A stretch of DNA of 64,000 nucleotides from Antarctobacter albus (GTDB lineage: Bacteria > Pseudomonadota > Alphaproteobacteria > Rhodobacterales > Rhodobacteraceae). The notes below the pieces were generated by a model. That model did not search any database, was not told the DNA's origin, and saw nothing but the letters and a program-made list of their open reading frames with translations. Location: positions 62,001-126,000 of the forward strand of contig NZ_FMZI01000005.1 of NCBI RefSeq assembly GCF_900101505.1. The letters are read 5' to 3'. The translations under genes and the position numbers were made by a program. Of the stretch, positions 53,304 to 62,591 are shown one piece after another (position 1 is the stretch's first letter; the number at the start of each line of letters is the position of its first letter).

Positions 53304-54320
53304 TCAGGTTGCTCCAATGTTCCTTGTCGAGCCGCGCAACTTCAACTCTCCGTCCAGCGTGATGCGCTCGGGCGGGGTTTCGCGGTCCTCGATCCTGCGC
53401 AGAAGGATCTTCACCGTCTGCGCGATCATGCGATTGATGGGCTGGCGAAAGCTGGTCAGGTCATAGGCGGGCCAGGCGGCGATGGGCACGTCGTCGAAAC
53501 CCGCCACCGCCACGTCCTCGGGGACCCGCAGGCCCAGCTTGAAACGGATCACGTCCATCGCGGCAAAGGCCATGTGGTCGTTACAGACGAAAACCGCGTC
53601 CGGGTAGTCGCGCCCCGCGAACATCTCCAGCGCCGCGGCCCGGGTCTGAGCGTATTCGAAGTTGCCCAGTTCGCGCGCCGTCAACGTCAACCCGGCTTCT
53701 TCCAGCCCGTCGCGGAATCCCGCCTCGCGGTCGCGCTGTGTCGTGGCTTCTTCGAGGCCAGCGATATAGCCGATCTTCTGATGTCCGGCGGCCGCGAAAT
53801 GGGCGGCAATCGCCCGCCCTCCCTGGTAGTTGTCCGTGGTGACCGACGACATCCCGGATTCATCCTGTTCGCGGTTGAACAGCACCACCGGAATTCCATG
53901 ATCCCGGCACCGGGCAGCCAGGACCGACGACATCGAGACGGAGGCCAGGACGATGCCGTCGACCTGATAATCCAGGATTTCGCGCATCACGTCCTGCACG
54001 TCGCCCACCGTGGGCGAGGACATGAAGACAAGGACGTGGTAGCCCTCTTTCTGAAGCGCAACGGAGAGGCGTTCGACGACCTCGGGGTAGAACTGGTTCT
54101 CAAGGTAGGCAACGACCAGGCCGATGATACGCGACCGGCCGGTGATCATCGCACGCGCCAGGACGTTGGGCCGATAGCCCAGCTCCTCCGCCGCCTGCAA
54201 CACCTTTTCCCGCGTCGCCTTGGACACGCTGGCCCCGGGCGTGAAGACCCTGCTTACCGCCGACTGGCTTACCCCGGCGCGGCGCGCCACCTGTATCGAT
54301 GTCACCCGTTCATTCGTCAT
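53304..54320 (-). CDS. LacI-family transcriptional regulator
   Basis: A 338-residue regulator. The LacI helix-turn-helix and hinge are SIQVARRAGVSQSAVSRVFTPGASVSKATREKV and LGYRPNVLARAM (residues 7-60). The effector domain is a periplasmic-binding-protein fold (IIGLVVAYLENQFYPEVVERL, YQVDGIVLAS, GHQKIGYIAG, AVAGFDDVPIA). It sits inside the leftward operon and should control it by a sugar-type inducer. Start overlaps the SDR stop by one base (TGATG). Confidence 0.92.
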   Translation of the reverse strand: MTNERVTSIQVARRAGVSQSAVSRVFTPGASVSKATREKVLQAAEELGYRPNVLARAMITGRSRIIGLVVAYLENQFYPEVVERLSVALQKEGYHVLVFMSSPTVGDVQDVMREILDYQVDGIVLASVSMSSVLAARCRDHGIPVVLFNREQDESGMSSVTTDNYQGGRAIAAHFAAAGHQKIGYIAGLEEATTQRDREAGFRDGLEEAGLTLTARELGNFEYAQTRAAALEMFAGRDYPDAVFVCNDHMAFAAMDVIRFKLGLRVPEDVAVAGFDDVPIAAWPAYDLTSFRQPINRMIAQTVKILLRRIEDRETPPERITLDGELKLRGSTRNIGAT

Positions 54321-55075
54321 CAGTCCGCCGTCCAGCCTCCGTCAATCAACATGGAGGTGCCGGTTACCAGAGCCGAGGCATCGGAGGCCAGATAAAGCAC
54401 CGCCCCCATGATGTCCTCGACCTCGCCGACGCGGCCCAGCTTGATCTTTTCCTCGATCCAGGCGGCGCGCTCGGGGTTGTCGAAGGTCTGGGCGGTCAGC
54501 GGCGTACGGATGAAGGTGGGGCAGATCGAGTTGATGCGGATGCGGCGCTTGCCCCACTCGATCGCCATCGCCTTGATCATGCCTTCTAGCCCGTGTTTCG
54601 ACGCGCAATAGACCGCCCGGTCGATGCCGCCCACATGGCCCATCTGGCTGCTGATATGGATGATCGAGCCGCCGGTCTCGGGCATGGCCTTGGCCGCCGC
54701 CACTGACAGGAAGTAGGCCGCGCGCAGGTTGACGCCCATGACGGCATCGTAGTCCTCGGGCGTGGTCTCCATCGCCGGGCCGTGGCGGGCGAGACCGGCG
54801 GAGTTGACCATCACGTCGAGCCGCTGCCCAGACAGCGCGTCCCGCATCACATCCAGATCGGCAATGTCCAACGGCAAGGCCGCGGCGCTCCAGCCCTCGG
54901 CCTGCATCTCGGCCACGGTCTCGTTCAGGCGGTCCGCCCCGCGCGCCGTGCAAATGACATGCGCGCCGGCCTCGGCCAGCGCCACGGCGCAGGCTTGACC
55001 GATGCCCGAAGAGGCACCAGTCACCAGCGCGCGCTTGCCGTCGAGGCGCAGGGAAGGTGTGCGCGGCAGGGTCAT
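54320..55075 (-). CDS. Short-chain dehydrogenase/reductase (SDR)
   Basis: A 251-residue classical SDR. The cofactor fold is [24 protein letters not shown], the structural motif is [10 protein letters not shown] and the catalytic motif is [11 protein letters not shown] (Tyr-x3-Lys) with an upstream Ser in HISSQMG. The C-terminal [13 protein letters not shown] is standard. Acidic or hydrophobic preference at the cofactor site points to NAD, which is a weak inference. I use the ATG at 55075, overlapping the HisD-family stop by 4 nt. Substrate unknown; probably a secondary alcohol. Confidence 0.9.
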   Translation of the reverse strand: MTLPRTPSLRLDGKRALVTGASSGIGQACAVALAEAGAHVICTARGADRLNETVAEMQAEGWSAAALPLDIADLDVMRDALSGQRLDVMVNSAGLARHGPAMETTPEDYDAVMGVNLRAAYFLSVAAAKAMPETGGSIIHISSQMGHVGGIDRAVYCASKHGLEGMIKAMAIEWGKRRIRINSICPTFIRTPLTAQTFDNPERAAWIEEKIKLGRVGEVEDIMGAVLYLASDASALVTGTSMLIDGGWTAD

Positions 55076-56403
55076 TCCGCCGCTTCCGCCAGTTGCGCGG
55101 GCGCCCCGTAGGGCACGTTCACCCCACCGTAGCGGCGCACACGTACGTTGCATTGTTCCGCGTGACCGACAAACCCCTCAAGCAGGCAGAGCCGCGAACC
55201 ATAGGCGCCGATGCGGGCCGCGGCCTCATCGGTCAGGACCTTCTGATAGCTGTGGGTTTTCAGGTACTTGCCCACCCATAGCCCACCGGTATAGCGGCCC
55301 GCCTTCTTGGTCGGCAGGGTGTGGTTGGTGCCGATCACCTTGTCGCCGTTGGCCACGTTCGTTCGCGGACCAAGGAAAAGCGCGCCGTAACAGGTCATGT
55401 TGTCGAGGAACCAGTCGTCGCGGTCGGTCATCACCTGGACGTGCTCGCTGGCGATCTCGTCAGCCACCTGCAGCATCTCGTCATAGGTGTCGCAGACGAT
55501 GACCTCGCCGTAATCCTCCCAAGACACTTTCGCGGTGCCGGCGGTGGGCAGGATCTCGAGGATGCGGTCGATCTCGGTCAAGGTGTCCCGTGCCAGCTTT
55601 TCGGAGTTGGTGATCAGGACACAGGGGCTGTTGTAGCCATGTTCGGCCTGGCCCAGCAGGTCCGTCGCACAGAGTTCCGCGTCGGCGGCGCTCTCGTCGG
55701 CGATCACCATCGTCTCTGTCGGGCCAGCGAAGAGGTCGATGCCGACGCGCCCGAACAGCTGGCGCTTGGCCTCGGCGACAAAGGCGTTGCCGGGGCCGAC
55801 CAACAGGTGCACCGGCGCGATGCTCTCGGTGCCCAGCGCCATCGCGCCGACCGCCTGGATCCCGCCCAGCACATAGATCTCATCCGCTCCGCCCAGGTGC
55901 ATGGCGGCGATCACGCCGGGGTTCGGCTCGCCGTTGAAGGGCGGGGTGCAGGCGACGATGCGCGGCACGCCGGCCACCTTGGCCGTCGCCACCGACATAT
56001 GCGCCGAGGCGACCATCGGGAACTTGCCGCCGGGCACGTAGCAGCCCACCGATTGCACCGGGATGTTCTTGTGGCCCAGGATCACGCCGGGCAGCGTCTC
56101 GACCTCGATGTCGAGCATCGAGTCGCGCTGTGCCTGGGCAAAGTTTTTCACCTGCTCCTGGGCGAACTTGATGTCTTCGAGATCCTGAGGGCTGACCTTG
56201 GCAATGATCGCCTCGATCTCGGCCTCGCTCAGGCGATAGCTCTCACGGTCGTACTTGTCGAATTTCACCGCCAGTTCGCGCACTGCCGCGTCGCCGCGCG
56301 TCTCGATATCCTTGAGCGTCGAGGCCACCACAGCCGCGGTTTTTGCGTCGTCTTCGGCGCGGTCGGCCTCGGGTTTGCCGCGCTTGAGATAGGTGATGGT
56401 CAT
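55072..56403 (-). CDS. Histidinol dehydrogenase family protein (paralogue 2), probable catabolic alcohol dehydrogenase
   Basis: A 443-residue HisD-fold enzyme with the full zinc and catalytic set: QAEHG, the EH pair in ASEHVQVM, the Asp-His in [14 protein letters not shown], and a late His in [16 protein letters not shown]. Length and N-terminus ([18 protein letters not shown]) fit the branch that includes sulfopropanediol 3-dehydrogenase (HpsN), but this one differs enough that I do not assign that substrate. In the operon it should oxidise a primary alcohol to a carboxylate. Overlaps both neighbours by 4 nt. Confidence 0.85.
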   Translation of the reverse strand: MTITYLKRGKPEADRAEDDAKTAAVVASTLKDIETRGDAAVRELAVKFDKYDRESYRLSEAEIEAIIAKVSPQDLEDIKFAQEQVKNFAQAQRDSMLDIEVETLPGVILGHKNIPVQSVGCYVPGGKFPMVASAHMSVATAKVAGVPRIVACTPPFNGEPNPGVIAAMHLGGADEIYVLGGIQAVGAMALGTESIAPVHLLVGPGNAFVAEAKRQLFGRVGIDLFAGPTETMVIADESAADAELCATDLLGQAEHGYNSPCVLITNSEKLARDTLTEIDRILEILPTAGTAKVSWEDYGEVIVCDTYDEMLQVADEIASEHVQVMTDRDDWFLDNMTCYGALFLGPRTNVANGDKVIGTNHTLPTKKAGRYTGGLWVGKYLKTHSYQKVLTDEAAARIGAYGSRLCLLEGFVGHAEQCNVRVRRYGGVNVPYGAPAQLAEAAE

Positions 56404-56897
56404 GTCGTTTCCTTCTCTGCACTGGGCGGCGTGAGCGTACCGTCGTCAAAATGCTCCCAGCCCTGCCCGTCGAATACATCCCGGCCCAGCTGGGCCAGGA
56501 CAGCGGCGAAATCGACCGACACCCAGTTGTCGGCGATACGCCCCTCGGTCACTTTCCAGAAATCCATGTAGGGGATCGTCACCCGCTTGCCGGTGGGCGC
56601 GATACCCATGAAGGTCCCGGAATGGGTCGCCTCGATATGGCCAAAGCAAGACGCCCAGTCGCCTTCACAGATGAATTTCTCGGTCTTGTACTCCCGCTCG
56701 GTAAAGGCAGCGCGCAGCGGCAGCTGCCAGTTGCGGCGAAAGGCATCCAGCCCCGGTTTCGTGCCGCAACCCTGGTTGCCCATCCAGCGGAAGTCCTCGT
56801 GGAAATGGCTGCCCATGTCGTTGGAATTGGCGCCCAGCGCCTCTTCCATGCGGATGATGACCTGGCGGGTCGCCTCGGCCTGTTCCTCGGGGGTCAT
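56400..56897 (-). CDS. Single NTF2/SnoaL-fold protein C (ester cyclase-like)
   Basis: A 165-residue single-domain SnoaL-like protein. The fold shows as [35 protein letters not shown] and [32 protein letters not shown], with PTGK at about 101-104 and a catalytic-type Asp/His set. In polyketide systems the fold catalyses aldol cyclisation, but no polyketide genes are present. It overlaps the HisD-family gene by 4 nt, and its ATG overlaps the ABC ATPase stop by one base. Confidence 0.83.
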   Translation of the reverse strand: MTPEEQAEATRQVIIRMEEALGANSNDMGSHFHEDFRWMGNQGCGTKPGLDAFRRNWQLPLRAAFTEREYKTEKFICEGDWASCFGHIEATHSGTFMGIAPTGKRVTIPYMDFWKVTEGRIADNWVSVDFAAVLAQLGRDVFDGQGWEHFDDGTLTPPSAEKETT

Positions 56898-57949
56898 TAT
56901 TGTGCGATCCTTTCTCCGCTCGCGGTGTCGAAAAGGTGGCAGATCCCGGCGGGAATGCGGGCGTTCACCGTATCGCCGATCTCGGCCCGGTATTCCTTGT
57001 TGGTCTTGATCGAGACAAGCGATCCGCCCAGCCGCCAGGTGATCATCGACGCCTCGCCCAGGAGTTCGATGGAATACATCGGTGCCGAAATCTCGCCCGC
57101 GCCGTCCACGATTTCCGCGTCCTCGGCCCGGAACCCCAGGGTGACATTGCCGGACGAACCGGCGGGCAGGCCCTCGACCCGGATGCCATCCCCCTGGAAG
57201 ACGCCGTTTTCCAGCCGGCCTTCCACCAGGTTCATCGCCGGGGATCCGATAAAGCTGGCGACGAAGGTATTGGCCGGGTTGTCGTAGATGTCCGTGGGCG
57301 TGCCGACCTGCTGGATCTTGCCCTTGTTCATGACGACCACGCGGTCGGCCAGCGTCATGGCCTCGATCTGGTCATGGGTGACGTAGACTGTCGTCGTCTT
57401 CAGTTTGGACTGCAGGTTCTTGATCTGCGCCCGCGTGCTGACCCGCAGCTTGGCGTCCAGGTTCGACAGCGGCTCATCCATCAGGAAGACCGTGGGTTTG
57501 CGAACGATCGCCCGGCCCAGAGCCACGCGCTGACGCTGACCACCCGACAGTTCGGCGGGACGGCGGTCCATGAAATCGTTGAGTTCGACCATGTCGATGG
57601 CCTTCATGACCATCTCGTGATGCTGTTCCTTGGGCACTTTGCGGACGCGCAGCGGAAAACGGATGTTCTCGTAGACGCTGAGGTTCGGGTAAAGCCCGTA
57701 GGACTGGAACACCATCGAGATGTCGCGATCCTTGGGTTCGAGGTTGTTCACCACCCGGTCGCCCAGCCAGATCTCGCCGTCGGTCACATCCTCCAGCCCG
57801 GCGATCATCCGCATGGTGGTGGACTTGCCGCAGCCCGAAGGCCCCAGCAGAACAAGAAATTCCTGGTCCGCGATGTCGAGGTCGAAATTGTCCACGCCGA
57901 CGAAGGACCCCCAGCGCTTGTTCACGTTCTTGAGTTGCAGTCTGGCCAT
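56897..57949 (-). CDS. CUT1 sugar ABC transporter, ATP-binding protein (UgpC/MsmK-like)
   Basis: A 350-residue MsmK/UgpC/MalK-type ATPase. Walker A GPSGCGKST lies near residues 38-46, the signature is LSGGQRQRVALGRAI, Walker B is VFLMDEPLSNLDAKLR, and the H-loop is VYVTHDQIEAMTLADRV. The C-terminal TOBE regulatory domain (about residues 240-350: LGFRAEDAEIVDGAG) is characteristic of CUT1 systems, which import oligosaccharides, polyols or glycerol-3-phosphate. Its gene follows the permeases in the operon. Confidence 0.93.
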   Translation of the reverse strand: MARLQLKNVNKRWGSFVGVDNFDLDIADQEFLVLLGPSGCGKSTTMRMIAGLEDVTDGEIWLGDRVVNNLEPKDRDISMVFQSYGLYPNLSVYENIRFPLRVRKVPKEQHHEMVMKAIDMVELNDFMDRRPAELSGGQRQRVALGRAIVRKPTVFLMDEPLSNLDAKLRVSTRAQIKNLQSKLKTTTVYVTHDQIEAMTLADRVVVMNKGKIQQVGTPTDIYDNPANTFVASFIGSPAMNLVEGRLENGVFQGDGIRVEGLPAGSSGNVTLGFRAEDAEIVDGAGEISAPMYSIELLGEASMITWRLGGSLVSIKTNKEYRAEIGDTVNARIPAGICHLFDTASGERIAQ

Positions 57950-57961
57950 TTGAAAAGCCCC

Positions 57962-58843
57962 TTATCCCTTGACGGCGCCGGCGGTCAGGCCGCTGACGAT
58001 CTGGCGTTGGAAGAACAGGATGAGCACGAAGAGCGGCACGATGGCCGAGACGACGGCGGCGACGGCGTACATCACCTTGCCCTCTTCCTGGGTGGACCCC
58101 AGGAACGAGTTGATCTTGGGGATCATCGTCGCGTTTTCCTGCGTGAGCAGCATCGAGGTGACGGTGAAGTCATTGTAGGCCAGCAGGAAGCTGAACAGCC
58201 CCGTCGTCACCACGCCCGGCCACATGACCGGGATGATCGCCAGGCGGAACGCCTGGAAGCGCGTGCAGCCATCGACCATCGCCGCCTCGTCCAGATCCTT
58301 GGGGATCGAGAGGAAGAAACTGTGCAGCATCCACAGGGTGAAGGGCTGATTGATCGCCACCAGCACGATGATCGTTGTGGGCAGGTAACCCCAGATGTTC
58401 ATTTGGAAGAAGGGCAGCAGGTAGCCCGACACCAGCGTCACATGCGGCATCGCCCGGAACACCAGCGCGGCCATCAAGAGCCAGAAGGTGTACTTGAACC
58501 CCGACCGTGCAAGCGCATAGCCGCCCAGCGTGCCCAGCGTCAGCGAGATCACCACGGTGAAGAAGACGACGATGCCGGTGTTGAGCACCGCGCGCCAGAA
58601 TTCCTGTTCGATCCAGGCGCCGCGATACCCGTCCAGCGTGAAGGGCCCGCCATGCTGGCGTTCCGTCACCGGCCCCGTGATCGCGTTCATCCAGTCGGCG
58701 CGGGAAAAGAAGTCGCCCTCGACCTTGAAGGAACCCCACATCGTCCAGAGGAAGGGAAAGGCGGCAACCACCAGCCAGAACAGTACGAAGACCGTCGACA
58801 GGGCCACCAGAGATGGCGGTTTCTTGTTGGCAAGATTGGACAT
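57962..58843 (-). CDS. CUT1 sugar ABC transporter, permease (MalG-like)
   Basis: A 293-residue permease with six membrane segments. The EAA loop is MVDGCTRFQAFRLAIIPVMWPGV, and the region LWMLHSFFLSIPKDLDEAA precedes it. The first membrane segment is near residues 15-35. It pairs with the MalF-like permease. The last residues FFQRQIVSGLTAGAVKG are the standard CUT1 C-terminus. Confidence 0.9.
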   Translation of the reverse strand: MSNLANKKPPSLVALSTVFVLFWLVVAAFPFLWTMWGSFKVEGDFFSRADWMNAITGPVTERQHGGPFTLDGYRGAWIEQEFWRAVLNTGIVVFFTVVISLTLGTLGGYALARSGFKYTFWLLMAALVFRAMPHVTLVSGYLLPFFQMNIWGYLPTTIIVLVAINQPFTLWMLHSFFLSIPKDLDEAAMVDGCTRFQAFRLAIIPVMWPGVVTTGLFSFLLAYNDFTVTSMLLTQENATMIPKINSFLGSTQEEGKVMYAVAAVVSAIVPLFVLILFFQRQIVSGLTAGAVKG

Positions 58844-58856
58844 GTCCGGCCCTCCC

Positions 58857-59885
58857 TCAGGTCTTGCGGTTGAATTCGCGCCAGTTGCGGCGCAGCACCG
58901 GCAACAGCAGGATGATCACGCCGACGATGGTCAGCATCGAGGTCGCCGCGGCCGAGCCGAAGAGCGGCGATTCAGCGGCGCGAAGGTCGTTGTAGATCAG
59001 GTAGCTGAGCGAGGTGGCACTGGCCGCGGCCGAGAAACCGATGATCGGCTCGAAGATGCGGAAATTGTCCATCAACTGCATCAGCGCGATGAAGGTCGCC
59101 AGCGGCATCAGGTATGGAATGGTCACGAAACGCACCCGCTCCCACCGGCTGGCCCCGTCCACCATGGCCGATTCCAGCGTATCCTGAGGCACCGTCTGCA
59201 AACCGGCGTAGAAGACGACAAAGGCAAAGGGCGCCGAATGCCAGACACCGTAGACGAACAGCGTGATCCAGGTCAGCGTCGGAGAGGCCTTGAGCGACAG
59301 GGTGGGATCGCCGAACAGTGCCTGCAACCCCGCCCCGATGATGCCCCGGCTGTCGATCATCCAGAACAGCACCAGCGAGCCGACCAGCGGCGTCACCAGC
59401 ATCGGCAGCAGCGAGAAGAAGATCACCGGCCCTTTGAGCAGCTTGGGGATGGAGTTGACCACCACCGCGATGATGAAGCCCAGGATGATCACCAGCGGCG
59501 TCACGATGAAGGTATAGGCCAGGGTAAAGATCAGCGCCTTGTAGAACGGCAGGTTCATGATCCGGTTGCGGATCTCGCCGAAATTCTCGCTGGTGGCAAA
59601 GATCTCGCCGATCTCGTCGAAGGCAAGGTGGCTGGCGTTGGTATAGGTGCCCAGCCCGTTGAACCGGCCAGCCGGTTGTTCGGCCCGCAGGTCGGCCATC
59701 GCCTCGACGTCGACGGTGACTTCCTTGTTGCAGCCGAACGGCCCGCAGGTCTCGGCCTCGATCAGGATCTGTTTGTGCTCGATGAAAAGCGACTGGTAGC
59801 CCACCGAAAGGATCGGCAGCGCGATGAACAACACCATCGCCAGGAGTGACGGCCAGATAAAGGCCATGAACGTCTTGTGAGGCAT
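58857..59885 (-). CDS. CUT1 sugar ABC transporter, permease (MalF-like)
   Basis: A 342-residue permease with a larger periplasmic loop (about residues 35-100, including ETCGPFGCNKEVTVDVEAMADL, with a cysteine pair that may form a disulfide). The EAA loop is MVDGASRWERVRFVTIPYLMPLA. Start is the ATG at 59885. It lies 13 nt upstream of the MalG-like gene and 98 nt downstream of the binding-protein gene. Confidence 0.9.
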   Translation of the reverse strand: MPHKTFMAFIWPSLLAMVLFIALPILSVGYQSLFIEHKQILIEAETCGPFGCNKEVTVDVEAMADLRAEQPAGRFNGLGTYTNASHLAFDEIGEIFATSENFGEIRNRIMNLPFYKALIFTLAYTFIVTPLVIILGFIIAVVVNSIPKLLKGPVIFFSLLPMLVTPLVGSLVLFWMIDSRGIIGAGLQALFGDPTLSLKASPTLTWITLFVYGVWHSAPFAFVVFYAGLQTVPQDTLESAMVDGASRWERVRFVTIPYLMPLATFIALMQLMDNFRIFEPIIGFSAAASATSLSYLIYNDLRAAESPLFGSAAATSMLTIVGVIILLLPVLRRNWREFNRKT

Positions 59886-59948
59886 GACTTCCCCCTTGTC
59901 GCGCCCGCCAGGGGCACGAGGTCATCCGTTCCGCTGATTGGGGTGAGT

Positions 59949-59970
59949 GGGGCCGCCCTGCGGCGACCCC
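59949..59970 (-). other. Stem-loop between binding-protein and permease genes
   Basis: GGGG-C-CGCC (59949-59957) pairs with GGCG-A-CCCC (59962-59970) around CTGC, one mismatch. It lies 14 nt beyond the binding-protein stop. Such hairpins often keep binding-protein mRNA more abundant than permease mRNA. Confidence 0.5.
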
Positions 59971-59983
59971 GGCCGGACCGCCC

Positions 59984-61222
59984 CTAGTTCAGGAAGCCGG
60001 CTTCGGTGGCGGCGGTGGTATAGGCCGCTGTCACATCGGCCAGCGCCTGTTCGGCACTTTCCTTGCCCTGCAGGAACTCTGCCAGGTTGTCACCCAATGC
60101 GGTGTGCAGCAGGCCCATGTAGGGCAACATTGGGTAGGGCCGCGCGCCGGCCTGCAGGTCGGCGATCACGCCAGTGGCGGCCGGTGTCGGCTCATAGCCG
60201 TCGATCAGCCAGACCGCCGCATCCATGTTGGCCGCCAGCATGTCCTGCGACAGGCCGTTCATCATCGCACGGAACGACGCCTCGGCATCCTCGTCCGAGA
60301 TGTTCTTGGCGATGGTGAACCCGTCCCACCAGAGCGCCGCCGAGGGAATACTGTACTCCCCGATCGTGGGCGCCGCAGCAAAGGCGGTATTGGCCGCGAT
60401 TTCCGGCGCCGGGTTGTCATTGGCGATGTAGGCCCCGGCACGCGACCCCCAGGAGATCGACAGCGCCGCCTCGCCCGCTTCCCACAGCGGCTTCTGCGCG
60501 TTGCTGTCGAAGGTGGCCCAGTCCTGGCTCATGTAGTCCAGCATCTTCTTCATGTTGTTGAGAACGAGAAGACCATCCTCGTTGTCGATCGCCAGTTCGG
60601 CGCTGCCGGGCACGAAGAAGTCATTGCCGGTGGCAAGGTAGTTGTTCACGAACTCGGCTGCGATGTTCCAGCCGGGCATGTAGTTCGAGGAAATCGGCGT
60701 CTCCATGACGCCCGCTTCGCGCAGCTTTTCGGCGGCGGCGAACATCTCGGCGTAGCTGGTGGGCACGGGGATGCCGTGTTCCTTCAGCAGGTCTTCGCGG
60801 TAGAACATGTGCTGGGCATTGGCCATGAAGGCGATTGCCATGATCTTGCCGTCGACGACGATCTTCTGGCTGTCCTGCAGCTGGCCGCCCCATTTCTCGA
60901 CGTATTCGTCCAGGGGTCGGATCAGACCGTCGCTGAGCAGCGGCACGATGGAGTTTGTGGCGACAACGGCGACGGTGTAGCTGGCCGGATTGGTCGTCAG
61001 CGCCGGCACCTGGATGTTCTTGTGTTCCTCGGTGTGGTTCTTCGTCACCTCGACCTTGTCGTTGGCACATTTCGCGGCCCAGTCGGCCACCGCGTGCAGC
61101 GCGTCGAAGTCATTCGACAGAATGCGGACCGATCCGCTCTCGATGCCGCAGTCGGCCCAGGCGCCACCCGCCGATGCAATCAGTGCACCCGCGGCGACCG
61201 TTGCCCTAACATTGAACTTCAT
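59984..61222 (-). CDS. CUT1 sugar ABC transporter, substrate-binding protein
   Basis: A 412-residue extracytoplasmic binding protein (solute-binding family 1). A signal peptide ends near residue 23 (SAGGAWA/DC). The mature N-terminus carries CGIESGSVRILSNDFDALHAV with Cys; MAIAFMANAQHMFYREDLLKEHGIPVPTSY is the family block, and YMPGWNIAAEFVNNYLAT follows. Ligand unknown; the family binds sugars, polyols and glycosides. First gene of the leftward operon, divergent from NTF2-D with the promoter region 61223-61442 between them. Confidence 0.9.
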   Translation of the reverse strand: MKFNVRATVAAGALIASAGGAWADCGIESGSVRILSNDFDALHAVADWAAKCANDKVEVTKNHTEEHKNIQVPALTTNPASYTVAVVATNSIVPLLSDGLIRPLDEYVEKWGGQLQDSQKIVVDGKIMAIAFMANAQHMFYREDLLKEHGIPVPTSYAEMFAAAEKLREAGVMETPISSNYMPGWNIAAEFVNNYLATGNDFFVPGSAELAIDNEDGLLVLNNMKKMLDYMSQDWATFDSNAQKPLWEAGEAALSISWGSRAGAYIANDNPAPEIAANTAFAAAPTIGEYSIPSAALWWDGFTIAKNISDEDAEASFRAMMNGLSQDMLAANMDAAVWLIDGYEPTPAATGVIADLQAGARPYPMLPYMGLLHTALGDNLAEFLQGKESAEQALADVTAAYTTAATEAGFLN

Positions 61223-61379
61223 TCCGATCTCTCCCGTTGGAACTGCGCGCGCCCTCCGGCCACCCGGACAGCCTCCCGATTTCTACCCCGGCCTCTTTTC
61301 CGCCCGGGGTTGCGCGCTTGTCATGGTCATTTGCCTTGCGTCGCCCCGGACAATGGCCCGGAACCACCTTACCGTAGCA

Positions 61380-61412
61380 ATTCATGAATACGATTGCAAT
61401 AATTTCCTGCAA
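61380..61412. promoter_or_regulatory. Probable LacI operator region in divergent promoter
   Basis: The 220-nt gap between the binding-protein gene and the rightward NTF2-D gene contains ATACGATTGCAA (61388-61399), the exact reverse complement of the 12-mer TTGCAATCGTAT at 62528-62539. It overlaps the palindrome ATTCATGAAT (61380-61389) and is flanked by TTGCA-N9-TGCAA (61394-61412). I infer this as the operator for the LacI protein encoded in the cluster. Confidence 0.55.
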
Positions 61413-61442
61413 ACGCCAGAATGCCCACAAAGGGAGACCAGG

Positions 61443-62519
61443 ATGACCACTGACATCACCGCACTGAAACGCAGCCTGCACAAGGATCTGTCCGCACTTT
61501 GCGAAAGCGGACAGGCCGATCTGGGCGCCCGGCTAGCCGCGCTCTACCACCCCGAGGTCGAGGTGCGCGCCGCCCATCCGATAAACGAGGGCGTGGGGTT
61601 GGACTTCCTAACCGATTCGCTCTGGCGGCCCCTGATGGCCGCCCTGCCCGACCTGGAACGGCGGGACCTCATCGTAATGGGCGGAGAGTACGAGGGGCGC
61701 ACCTATGTCGCCATGATGGGCCATTACTGTGGCACCTTCCGGAAAGACTGGCTGACCATTCCCGCCACCGGGCGCCCCATCTACCTACGCTACGGCGAGG
61801 TGCACGAGGTGCGTGACGGCAAGATCGTCCAGACAAACTGCCTGTGGGACGTGCTGGACGTGATCCGGCAAGCCGGGTTCTGGCCATTGGCGCCCAGCCT
61901 GGGAACAGAGGGCATGTGGCCCGGACCGATCACCGGGGACGGCCTGATATTCACCCCGCAGGACCCGGAAGAAGGCGCGTCCAGCATCGCGCAAACCCTT
62001 GCCATGCAAGGCACTTTGGCGGCCTACGACGACTTTGGGAAACGCGGGCGCGAGGGCCTGCTGACCATGCCGCAAAAGGACCACTGGCACCCCATGATGA
62101 TGTGGTACGGGCCGTCGGGCATCGGCACGACGCGCGGCCTGCAGGGTTTTGTGGATTATCATCAGCTGCCGTTCCGCCGCGCCTTTCCCGGTCGCAAGGG
62201 CGGTGGGCAATGGGATGAAATCGCCGAACTGAAGGCCCGGCACAAGGGTGGCCACTATATCCGCGTGGGCGACGGCCCCTACTCGGTGACCGGCGGCTGG
62301 CCCAGCGTCTTCGCCACGCATGACGGCCCGGATTTCCTCGGTCTCGCGGCCACGGGACGCCCGGTGATGATGCGGGTGATGGATTTCTACCTGCACCACC
62401 AGGGCCTGATTCGCGAAAACTGGGTACCGCTCGATATCCTGGACCTGCTGATGCAGATGGGCGTGGACGTCCTGGACCGCCTGCAGAGCCATTTCCGCCG
62501 GGGCGCCGGGCTGGAGTGA
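61443..62519 (+). CDS. Double NTF2/SnoaL-fold protein D
   Basis: A 358-residue protein that appears to be two SnoaL-like domains. Domain 1 contains TFRKDWLTIPATGRPIYLRYGEVHEVRDGKIV (ATGR at about 108-111); domain 2 has FLGLAATGRPVMMRVMDFYLHHQGLIRENWVPLD. Both follow the pattern [PA]ATGRP. It is more diverged from A and B than they are from each other. Good ribosome site (AAGGGAGACCAGG) before the ATG at 61443. Transcribed rightward, opposite to the ABC operon, from the shared promoter region. Confidence 0.8.
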   Translation: MTTDITALKRSLHKDLSALCESGQADLGARLAALYHPEVEVRAAHPINEGVGLDFLTDSLWRPLMAALPDLERRDLIVMGGEYEGRTYVAMMGHYCGTFRKDWLTIPATGRPIYLRYGEVHEVRDGKIVQTNCLWDVLDVIRQAGFWPLAPSLGTEGMWPGPITGDGLIFTPQDPEEGASSIAQTLAMQGTLAAYDDFGKRGREGLLTMPQKDHWHPMMMWYGPSGIGTTRGLQGFVDYHQLPFRRAFPGRKGGGQWDEIAELKARHKGGHYIRVGDGPYSVTGGWPSVFATHDGPDFLGLAATGRPVMMRVMDFYLHHQGLIRENWVPLDILDLLMQMGVDVLDRLQSHFRRGAGLE

Positions 62520-62527
62520 CGTGAGAC

Positions 62528-62547
62528 TTGCAATCGTATGCATTGCA
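62528..62547. promoter_or_regulatory. Inverted repeat between NTF2-D and NTF2-E genes
   Basis: TGCAAT-N7-ATTGCA (62529-62547); its left half with flanks (TTGCAATCGTAT, 62528-62539) is repeated exactly in the divergent promoter at 61388-61399 (opposite strand). The 72-nt gap would allow a second LacI-controlled promoter for NTF2-E. Confidence 0.55.
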
Positions 62548-62591
62548 TGCTTCATTCCGCGCAAGTGAAACCGCAACGTCAGGACAGAGAC

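Noticed and set aside
52287-54395. A 702-residue plus-strand open frame over the NTF2-B and LacI genes
   Set aside because: It is a shadow of two well supported minus-strand genes; the translation has no known domain and no ribosome site.
56900-58873. A 657-residue plus-strand open frame over the sugar ABC genes
   Set aside because: Antisense to the ATPase and permease genes, His- and Gln-rich as expected from reversed high-GC codons.
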